NCBI GenBank assembly: GCA_023266795.1
Contig: JAHFPI010000143.1
Span: 1 to 5,006 of the forward strand
DNA length: 5,006 bases
Reading direction: 5' to 3'
DNA from: Rhodospirillales bacterium
GTDB lineage: Bacteria > Pseudomonadota > Alphaproteobacteria > Micavibrionales > UBA2020
Shown: piece by piece, positions 1 to 5,006 of the stretch
Numbering within the stretch: the stretch's first letter is position 1
How the letters are laid out: each line of letters begins with the position of its first letter
Program-made: the position numbers and the translations under genes
Notes under the pieces: model-generated
The model's database searches: none
Seen by the model: the letters and a program-made list of their open reading frames with translations, nothing else
What the model was told of the DNA's origin: nothing

Positions 1-72
1 GGCTTAGGAACTCTATTTATTCCCATAATCTAATAGTTTCCCCCGCCTTCCCCCACCCAACCAACAAAACGC

Positions 73-101
73 TTGATTTTCTTGCCATATTGGCCTTTTA
101 T
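73..101 (+). promoter_or_regulatory. Putative sigma70-type promoter of the rplY gene run
   Basis: A -35-like TTGATT (73-78, preceded by C, giving the CTTGA form common in alphaproteobacteria) is followed after exactly 17 bases by a -10-like TTTTAT (96-101). Each hexamer matches the consensus at 4 of 6 positions. Transcription would start near 107-109, leaving a leader of about 60 bases before rplY. This is the only convincing promoter-like pair I see in the gene-free 1-170 stretch. The rest of 1-70 is pyrimidine-rich and shows no gene or clear terminator. It is inferred from spacing and sequence only. Confidence 0.45.
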
Positions 102-107
102 GCACTG

Positions 108-170
108 TCCGAAATGCCAGCACCCCTGGAGGCTGGGTTAAGGACGTAACCACTTTAAAGGAATGAGAAA
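108..170 (+). promoter_or_regulatory. rplY 5' leader with two short stem-loops and ribosome binding site
   Basis: The leader between the predicted start site and the rplY ATG contains two small inverted repeats. CCAGC (117-121) pairs with GCTGG (132-136), and GGTTA (136-140) pairs with TAACC (147-151) across the loop AGGACG. They share base 136, so they could compete or stack. An 11-codon open frame (114-149, MPAPLEAGLRT) runs across both, without a visible Shine-Dalgarno sequence. A strong Shine-Dalgarno AAAGGA (157-162) sits 8 bases before the rplY start. Several ribosomal proteins control their own synthesis through mRNA leaders, so a regulatory role is possible, but stems of 5 bp also arise by chance. 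Confidence 0.3.
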
Positions 171-989
171 ATGACAAGCAAAAATACAGCACTCACGGCG
201 TTAGCGCGTGCGAAGGCCGGTAAGGGGGCCGCCCGTGCAACCCGTCGTACAGGTCAAGTACCTGGCGTGATTTACGGTGATAGCAAGGAGCCGGTCCTTA
301 TTTCCGTCCTTGAAAAAGATCTGGTGCGTGTCACCGGACGTCAGTCTTTCTACACCAGCCTGTGCGATCTCGATGTGGCGGGGCAGAAATTCCTCGTCCT
401 GCCGCGCGATGTGCAGCTGGATCCGGTCAATGACCGTCCGATCCATGCTGACTTTTTGCGCGTCAATGCCAAGACCGTTATCCGCGTCGGCGTTCCCGTG
501 CGCGTCATCAACCACAAGGACTGCCCCGGCCTCACCAAGGGCGGCGTTCTGAACCTTGTGCGTCACGACATTGAAGTTTTGTGCGGCGCGACCGACATTC
601 CCGCTGAATTCGTGGTCGATCTGGCCGGTCTCGACGTCGGCAACAGCATTCACATCGGCGACATCAAGCTGCCGGCGGGCGTCAGGTCTGCTGTGCAGGG
701 CGACTTTACCGTCGTCACCCTCGTTGCTCCGTCCGCTATGAAATCGGAAGTCGAGGAAGCTGCTGCTGCGGCTGCCGCTGCGACCGCCACGGCTGAAGCT
801 GCCGCTGCGGCTCCGGCTGTTGCGACGGGTGCTCCGGGCGCGACACCGGGCGCTGCTGCGCCTGCGAAGGGCGCCGCTCCGGGTGCTGCTCCGGCGAAGG
901 GTGCTGCTGCCGCACCTGCCAAGGGTGCTGCTGCGGCTCCGGCGAAGGGCGCTGCTCCTGCGAAAGACGCTGGTAAAGGTAAAAAATAA
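171..989 (+). CDS. rplY: Large ribosomal subunit protein bL25 (Ctc/TL5 type)
   Basis: This is ribosomal protein bL25, which binds 5S rRNA in the central protuberance of the 50S subunit. The protein has 272 residues in three parts. Residues 1-98 form the 5S-binding L25 domain, with the typical GKGAAR...RRTGQVPGVIYG stretch (17-36) and LDPVNDRPIHADFLRV (83-98). Residues about 100-190 form the beta-rich C-terminal domain found in the long Ctc/TL5 forms and absent from the short E. coli protein. Residues 197-272 are a low-complexity Ala/Pro/Gly/Lys tail that ends in the basic GKGKK. Long forms are usually near 200-230 residues, so the tail accounts for the extra length. The ATG at 171 is chosen because AAAGGA lies 8 bases upstream and the family's N-terminus begins close by. 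pth follows after 20 bases. The identification is firm; the function of the tail is unknown. Confidence 0.96.
   Translation: MTSKNTALTALARAKAGKGAARATRRTGQVPGVIYGDSKEPVLISVLEKDLVRVTGRQSFYTSLCDLDVAGQKFLVLPRDVQLDPVNDRPIHADFLRVNAKTVIRVGVPVRVINHKDCPGLTKGGVLNLVRHDIEVLCGATDIPAEFVVDLAGLDVGNSIHIGDIKLPAGVRSAVQGDFTVVTLVAPSAMKSEVEEAAAAAAAATATAEAAAAAPAVATGAPGATPGAAAPAKGAAPGAAPAKGAAAAPAKGAAAAPAKGAAPAKDAGKGKK
861..971 (+). repeat. In-frame PAKGAA-type repeats in the bL25 tail
   Basis: Residues 231-267 of bL25 are built from five degenerate tandem units starting with Pro-Ala-Lys. The DNA units start at 861, 891, 915, 939 and 957 and read PAKGAA(PGAA), PAKGAAAA, PAKGAAAA, PAKGAA and PAKDA. The units at 891 and 915 are 24 bases long and nearly identical, differing mainly at third codon positions. 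Copy number probably varies between strains by replication slippage or recombination. The upstream stretch (197-230) is poly-Ala with Thr, Pro and Gly but has no regular unit. Confidence 0.85.
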
Positions 990-1009
990 CGCTGAATTGA
1001 GTTGATACA

Positions 1010-1684
1010 ATGTGGCTCATCGTTGGACTAGGCAACCCCGGGTCACAGTATCAGCACAACAGGCATAACATCGGATTTATGGCGGTGGATGAAATCATCC
1101 GCCGCCATAATCTTTCCGAGCTGAAGAAAAAATTTCAGGCTTTTGTATCCGAGGGAACGATCGGCGGCGAAAAAGTTCTGGTTATGAAGCCGCAGACTTT
1201 CATGAACCTGTCCGGCCAGTCGGTGCAGGCGGCGGCGGCCTTCTATAAAATCCCGCTGGAGAATGTGATTGTATTTCATGACGAACTGGACCTGGTCTCC
1301 GGCAAAATCCGCACCAAGTTCGCGGGCGGCGCGGCGGGTCATAACGGCCTGCGCTCGATTGACGATCATCTGGGGCAGGATTACTGGCGCGTCCGTCTCG
1401 GCATCGGCCATCCCGGCGACAAGGGGCAGGTGACCGGCCACGTCCTCGGCGACTTTGCCAAGGGGGATAAAATCTGGCTGGAGAAACTGCTGGAAGCCAT
1501 CGCCGATAACGCCGACCGGCTGGTGAAAAAAGATATGGACGGTTTCATGAGCAAAGTGGCGCAGGCGCTGCAGCCGCCAAGACCCCCTGCCGTCATCCCC
1601 GCGAAGGCGGGGATCCATGGTACGGGTGACAAGATAGATTCCCGCCTTCGCGGGAATGACAAAGAGGTAGAGAAGGAAAAGTAA
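1010..1684 (+). CDS. pth: Peptidyl-tRNA hydrolase with palindrome-encoded C-terminal extension
   Basis: Pth cleaves the ester bond of peptidyl-tRNAs released from stalled ribosomes, recycling tRNA in the cytoplasm. The first 194 or so residues match the whole family fold: IVGLGNPG (4-11), NRHNIGF (17-23), TFMNLSG (63-69), HDELDL (90-95), GGAAGHNGLRS (106-116) and RLGIGHPGDK. The residues equivalent to E. coli Asn10, His20, Asn68, Asp93 and Asn114 are N9, H19, N66, D91 and N112, so the catalytic set is complete. E. coli Pth has 194 residues and this protein 224. Residues 195-217 are encoded by a palindromic repeat, and the rest of the tail is KEVEKEK. The Shine-Dalgarno before the ATG is weak (GAG at 999-1001), which suggests translation is partly coupled to rplY 20 bases upstream. 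The tail lies beyond the conserved core and probably does not abolish activity, though this is inference. Confidence 0.97.
   Translation: MWLIVGLGNPGSQYQHNRHNIGFMAVDEIIRRHNLSELKKKFQAFVSEGTIGGEKVLVMKPQTFMNLSGQSVQAAAAFYKIPLENVIVFHDELDLVSGKIRTKFAGGAAGHNGLRSIDDHLGQDYWRVRLGIGHPGDKGQVTGHVLGDFAKGDKIWLEKLLEAIADNADRLVKKDMDGFMSKVAQALQPPRPPAVIPAKAGIHGTGDKIDSRLRGNDKEVEKEK
1592..1660. repeat. REP/RPE-like palindromic element inserted in the 3' end of pth
   Basis: The 24-base left arm (1592-1615) and right arm (1637-1660) are inverted copies matching at 22 of 24 positions, separated by a 21-base centre. Each arm is itself a perfect hairpin with an 8-bp stem and 4-base loop: ATCCCCGC-GAAG-GCGGGGAT (1595-1614) and ATTCCCGC-CTTC-GCGGGAAT (1638-1657). 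The right hairpin fits the ATTCCC-N8-GGGAAT pattern of the neisserial dRS3 repeat. Translated elements reading VIPAKAGI...DSRLRGND recur in many proteobacteria and recall the Rickettsia palindromic elements found inside genes. Here the element is open in the pth frame (residues 195-217). It ends 12 bases before the ychF Shine-Dalgarno, so its RNA structure could affect ychF translation or message stability. There is no T-run after it, so it is not a standard terminator. It appears once in this window. Confidence 0.85.
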
Positions 1685-1687
1685 AAG

Positions 1688-2791
1688 ATGGGATTTAATT
1701 GCGGTATCGTCGGTCTTCCCAATGTGGGCAAGTCGACGCTGTTTAACGCGCTGACGGCGACGGCGGCGGCGCAGGCGGCGAATTACCCGTTCTGCACCAT
1801 CGAGCCGAACATCGGACGCGTCGCGGTGCCGGATGCTCGCCTGTACGACATCGCCCGCATCGGCAAGTCGGCGAATATCGTGCCGACTCAGCTGGAGTTC
1901 GTGGACATCGCGGGTCTGGTGCGTGGCGCCAGCAAGGGCGAGGGGCTGGGCAACCAGTTCCTCGGCAACATCCGCGAGGTGGACGCCGTGCTGCATGTGC
2001 TGCGCTGCTTCGAGGACGAGAACATCACCCACGTCGAAAGCGGCATCGATCCCGTCCGCGATCAGGAAGTCATCGAGACGGAGCTGATGATCGCCGATAT
2101 GGAGAGCCTCGAAAAACGCATCGAGCCGATGAAGAAAAAAGCCAAGAGCGGCGACAAGGATGCGATCATCCAGGCGCATGTCATGGATGTGGCGCTGGAA
2201 GCGCTGCGCGCCGGAAATCCCGCCCGCACCGTACAGCTGAAAACAGATGATGAAGTAAAGTTTTTCAAGCAGCTGCAACTGCTGACCGCCAAGCCCGTTT
2301 TGTACGTATGCAACGTGCTGGAAGGCGATGCGAAATCAGGCAATAAGTATACCGAGCGCGCCGCCGCCATGGCGAAGGCGCAGGGCGCGGAGTCGGTGAT
2401 TATCTGCGCCGCGATTGAAGCTGAAATCGCGCAGCTCGGCAGCGATGCGGAGAAGAAAGAGTTTCTGGACTCCATCGGTCTTGATGAACCCGGCCTCAAC
2501 CGCGTGATCCGCGCCGGATACAAGCTGCTCGATCTCATCACCTTCTTCACCGTCGGCCCGAAAGAGGCGCGGGCGTGGACGGTCAGGCGCGGCTCCAAAG
2601 CCCCGCAGGCGGCCGGCGTCATCCACACCGATTTCGAAAAGGGCTTCATCCGCGCTGAAACCATTGACATAAAAGATTTCATGACCCTCGGCGGCGAACT
2701 GGCCGCAAAAGAGGCTGGAAAAATGCGTCAGGAAGGTAAAGACTATACCGTCAAGGATGGAGATTTAATGCTGTTCCGGTTTAATGTGTAG
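1688..2791 (+). CDS. ychF: Redox-responsive ribosome-associated ATPase YchF (OLA1 family)
   Basis: YchF belongs to the Obg-related TRAFAC P-loop NTPases but prefers ATP to GTP. It binds ribosomes and is linked to stress responses and translation control. The 367 residues match the family length (363 in E. coli). The G1/P-loop is GLPNVGKST (9-17) and G3 is DIAG (73-76). L77 stands where classical GTPases carry the catalytic Gln, as expected for this hydrophobic-substituted group. NVLE (209-212) replaces the NKxD guanine-specificity motif, which explains ATP use. A helical insert (about 130-190, rich in Lys/Glu) and a C-terminal TGS domain (about 283-366, ending DGDLMLFRFNV) follow. The ATG is 3 bases after the pth stop, and its Shine-Dalgarno AAGGA (1673-1677) lies inside the end of pth, so the two are probably translationally coupled. 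The pth-ychF pairing is common in proteobacteria. Confidence 0.97.
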   Translation: MGFNCGIVGLPNVGKSTLFNALTATAAAQAANYPFCTIEPNIGRVAVPDARLYDIARIGKSANIVPTQLEFVDIAGLVRGASKGEGLGNQFLGNIREVDAVLHVLRCFEDENITHVESGIDPVRDQEVIETELMIADMESLEKRIEPMKKKAKSGDKDAIIQAHVMDVALEALRAGNPARTVQLKTDDEVKFFKQLQLLTAKPVLYVCNVLEGDAKSGNKYTERAAAMAKAQGAESVIICAAIEAEIAQLGSDAEKKEFLDSIGLDEPGLNRVIRAGYKLLDLITFFTVGPKEARAWTVRRGSKAPQAAGVIHTDFEKGFIRAETIDIKDFMTLGGELAAKEAGKMRQEGKDYTVKDGDLMLFRFNV

Positions 2792-2805
2792 AGGCTTCCC
2801 CGCAA

Positions 2806-4401
2806 ATGAAAACACATATCGTCAAAACTGAAAAGAAAAGCGGCGACCTGAAGAAGGAAGACCAGCTGGCGTGGAAAATCGCCGTACTGGCATCCAGGGC
2901 AAAAGATTCCGACCTGCCCGCCGAGACTGTCGACATGGTCAAAAACCGTATCATCGATAATGCGGCGATTGCGCTGGCCGCCGTGAATGAGCATGCTGTG
3001 GCCGTGGCGCGGGACAAGGCGCTGCCGTCAAAGGGCACCGGTCGCGCGACGATCTACGGGATGGCGCAGGGCGAAACCTTCGGCCCCGGCGAGGCTGCTT
3101 TTGCCAATGCGGTGGCGGTGCGTTTCCGCGATCAGGATGACACTTATCTCGCCGCCGAGTATTCGCACCCTGACGACAATATTTCCCCGCTGCTGGCCGT
3201 TGCCCAGCAGATGGGCATTTCCGGCAGGGATTTGATCCGGGGCATTGCCGTCGCTTATGAAGTGCATGTCGCGCTGGTCGGCACGGGAGACGGCACGGGC
3301 ATCTGCCTACACAAGCACAAGGTTGACCATATGACGCACATCGCGGCGGCATCGGCGGCGGGTATCGGCGCGATGCTGAAACTGCCGGTGGAGCAGATTT
3401 ATCACGCCGTCAACTTCGCGGTTCACAATGCAATCTCGTCGCGTCAGTCGCGCAAGGGCGATATTGGCGCGCAGAAGGAATTCGTGCCGGGATTTTCGGC
3501 GGAAATTTCCATTGATGCCGCCAACTTTGCGATGCATGACCTGAAAGGCCCCAATCCGGTTTACGAGGGCGAGGACAGCATTATCCGCCGCTTTCTCGAT
3601 GGCAGGGATGACCCCAATGCCGCCTATAAAGTGGCTCTGGCGGAGCCCGGCAAGGACAAGCTGCGCAATATCATGATGACCTATCCGAAAGAGCATGCCT
3701 TTGAATATCAGGGGCAGGCGATCATCGACATGGCGCTGGAGATGGTCGGCAAGATGCCGAAGAAAAGCGGGAAAGTTGACTGGAGCCAGATCAAGGGCAT
3801 TCTGCTCATCACCAGCCACCACACCGATCATGTCATCGGCACCGGCGCCAATGACCCGCAGAAGATCAACCCCGACAGCCCGCGCGGAACGCTCGACCAC
3901 AGCATCATGTTTGCGATTGCGCGCGCCATGCAGCTGGGCCGTTGGGACGAAAGCGTCTATGACATCAAGGCGAAGGAAAAAGAAGAGCTGCGTTCGGCGA
4001 TGGCGAAAATCCGCACGGAGCAGGACGCCGTATGGGAAGAGCGCTATCATTCAACCGACCCCAAGGAGCAGTCCTTCGGCGGCACGATGATGATTACGCT
4101 CGCCAGCGGAAAAATCGTGTCCGCATCAAAAGCCTGCGCCAATGCGCATCCTTTCGGGCGCACGCCGTGGAAACGACCCCATTACGTCCGCAAGCTTGAA
4201 AGCCTGACGAAACAGCTGATTAGCGACATGGAGCGCAAACGGTTCCTGAAAGCCGTTGATGGCCTTGAAAAGGCGGATGCCGCGCAGCTCGCCGGACTGA
4301 CGCCAAGGCTTGACCTGATTTCGCTGGAGACGGTAAAAACGCGCGGTATTTATACGGCCAAGGGAGAAAAAAATGCTCTTCGTAAAAAAATCCGCCGCTG
4401 A
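2806..4401 (+). CDS. prpD: 2-Methylcitrate dehydratase (MmgE/PrpD family)
   Basis: PrpD dehydrates 2-methylcitrate to 2-methyl-cis-aconitate in the methylcitrate cycle for propionyl-CoA disposal. The 531-residue protein shows family signatures throughout: RIIDNAAIALAA near residue 50, DQDDTYLAAEYSHPDDN (109-125), GICLHKHKVDHM (165-176), SRQSRKGD (212-219) with K224 nearby, YEGEDSI, YPKEHAFEYQGQA (293-305), and SHHTDHVIGTGANDPQK (337-353) followed by TLDHSIMF. From memory, these resemble the actinobacterial PrpD type (mycobacterial PrpD) more than E. coli PrpD. The ATG at 2806 lies 14 bases after ychF with GAGG (2791-2794) as a likely Shine-Dalgarno, and the N-terminal extension before the conserved core is about 20 residues. 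The family core ends near GIY (514-516), leaving 15 extra, mostly basic residues encoded largely in the overlap with prpB. The family also contains cis-aconitate decarboxylases, but the prpB neighbour favours PrpD. Confidence 0.92.
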   Translation: MKTHIVKTEKKSGDLKKEDQLAWKIAVLASRAKDSDLPAETVDMVKNRIIDNAAIALAAVNEHAVAVARDKALPSKGTGRATIYGMAQGETFGPGEAAFANAVAVRFRDQDDTYLAAEYSHPDDNISPLLAVAQQMGISGRDLIRGIAVAYEVHVALVGTGDGTGICLHKHKVDHMTHIAAASAAGIGAMLKLPVEQIYHAVNFAVHNAISSRQSRKGDIGAQKEFVPGFSAEISIDAANFAMHDLKGPNPVYEGEDSIIRRFLDGRDDPNAAYKVALAEPGKDKLRNIMMTYPKEHAFEYQGQAIIDMALEMVGKMPKKSGKVDWSQIKGILLITSHHTDHVIGTGANDPQKINPDSPRGTLDHSIMFAIARAMQLGRWDESVYDIKAKEKEELRSAMAKIRTEQDAVWEERYHSTDPKEQSFGGTMMITLASGKIVSASKACANAHPFGRTPWKRPHYVRKLESLTKQLISDMERKRFLKAVDGLEKADAAQLAGLTPRLDLISLETVKTRGIYTAKGEKNALRKKIRR

Positions 4402-5006
4402 GAAACGCGCCGCTTTAAAAAAATCCCTTGCCTCTGGCAAGCTGCTGCGCTTTCCGGGTGCGATGAGCCCGTTGACGGCAATGATGATCGAGCAGAAGGC
4501 GTTTGAAGGCGTTTACATTTCCGGCGCGGCGCTGGCGGCTGATCTGGGCCTGCCGGATATCGGGCTTACGACATTGTCCGAAGTGGCAGGGCGGGGGCAT
4601 CAGATCGCCCGCGTGACGGAGCTTCCCTGTATTATTGACGCGGACACCGGCTTCGGCGAGCCGATGAACGTGGCGCGCACCATACAGGTGATGGATGAAA
4701 TGGGCCTCGCCGGCTGCCATCTGGAAGATCAGGAAAACCCGAAACGCTGCGGGCATCTCGATAACAAAAGCGTCGTTCCCGTCGCCGAGATGGTGAAGAA
4801 GGTGCAGGCCGCCGCAAAAGCGAAGCGTGACGGCAACTTCATCATTATCGCCCGCACCGACTCGCGTGCCGCCGAAGGGCTGGAAAAATCCATCGACCGC
4901 GCCAAAGCCTATGCCGATGCCGGCGCCGACATGATTTTTCCCGAGGCGATGCAGGATGAAAAGGAATTCGAGGCGATGCGCAAGGCGCTGAAAGTGTCGC
5001 TGCTGG
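4373..5006 (+). CDS. prpB: 2-Methylisocitrate lyase, partial (C-terminus beyond window)
   Basis: PrpB splits 2-methylisocitrate into pyruvate and succinate, the last step of the methylcitrate cycle. The first 211 residues of an expected 290 or so are present. They fit the isocitrate lyase/PEP mutase TIM barrel: ISGAALAADLGLPDIGLTTLSEV (from 49), the Mg-binding DADTGFG (89-95; D89 and D91 match E. coli D85 and D87), and LEDQENPKRCGH with catalytic C126 (E. coli C123). IIIARTDSRAAEGL and AGADMIFPEAM follow. The start at 4373 is supported by AGGGAG (4361-4366), 6 bases upstream, and by the family's N-terminal length. It overlaps prpD by 29 bases in another frame. Related enzymes such as 2,3-dimethylmalate lyase and oxaloacetate decarboxylase-like proteins share parts of these motifs, but prpD next door makes PrpB the best call. 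Confidence 0.93.
   Translation, partial: MLFVKKSAAEKRAALKKSLASGKLLRFPGAMSPLTAMMIEQKAFEGVYISGAALAADLGLPDIGLTTLSEVAGRGHQIARVTELPCIIDADTGFGEPMNVARTIQVMDEMGLAGCHLEDQENPKRCGHLDNKSVVPVAEMVKKVQAAAKAKRDGNFIIIARTDSRAAEGLEKSIDRAKAYADAGADMIFPEAMQDEKEFEAMRKALKVSLL

Noticed and set aside
1..70. End of an upstream gene such as prs, or a terminator
   Set aside because: The stretch is pyrimidine-rich with no convincing coding frame end, and I see no hairpin followed by a T-run. An upstream gene may lie outside the window.
201..1010. Long antisense open frame opposite rplY encoding an Arg/Ser-rich protein
   Set aside because: It is the complement of the Ala/Pro-rich bL25 coding sequence. Its Arg/Ser content follows from GC-rich codons, and it shows no recognisable domain.
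1638..1665. Rho-independent terminator between pth and ychF
   Set aside because: The hairpin is strong, but no T-run follows it (the next bases are AAAGAGG), and it lies inside the pth coding region.
1043..2278. 411-codon antisense open frame across pth and ychF
   Set aside because: It lies opposite two well-identified genes and shows no family motifs. It includes the reverse reading of the palindromic element, which is open in both directions.
3307..4050. 247-codon antisense open frame inside prpD
   Set aside because: It is fully contained opposite the conserved PrpD core and has no recognisable motif, so it is a codon-bias shadow.
4415..4756. Antisense open frame opposite the start of prpB
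   Set aside because: It overlaps the clearly conserved PrpB sequence and has no independent support.

Overview
The window looks like a chromosomal segment of an alphaproteobacterium with fairly high GC content. The reasons are the gene order rplY-pth-ychF, a long bL25 protein with an Ala/Pro/Lys-rich C-terminal tail, and a CTTGA-type -35 element upstream. No species can be named from the sequence. All five genes are on the + strand, the gaps between them are 20, 3 and 14 bases, the last pair overlaps by 29 bases, and I see no terminator. The simplest reading is one transcriptional unit that continues past the right edge.

Positions 1-170 hold no gene. They contain a plausible sigma70-type promoter (73-101) and a roughly 60-base leader with two small stem-loops and an 11-codon open frame, followed by a good ribosome binding site. 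Next come three translation-linked housekeeping genes: rplY (bL25, 5S rRNA-binding ribosomal protein), pth (peptidyl-tRNA hydrolase) and ychF (ribosome-associated ATPase of the Obg family). The last two genes are metabolic: a 2-methylcitrate dehydratase of the MmgE/PrpD family (prpD) and the first 211 codons of a 2-methylisocitrate lyase (prpB). These catalyse steps of the methylcitrate cycle, which turns propionyl-CoA into pyruvate and succinate. Methylcitrate synthase (prpC) and a prp regulator are not in the window and may lie downstream.

The most notable structure is a 69-base double-hairpin palindromic repeat (1592-1660) lying in frame inside the 3' end of pth. It supplies most of a 30-residue C-terminal extension of Pth. 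Other points worth a look are the prpD/prpB overlap, which carries three A7 tracts and gives PrpD a basic tail, the resemblance of PrpD to the actinobacterial type, the repeat-built tail of bL25, and the rplY leader. I see no mobile element with its own genes, no CRISPR array, no RNA gene and no evident undescribed multi-gene system.
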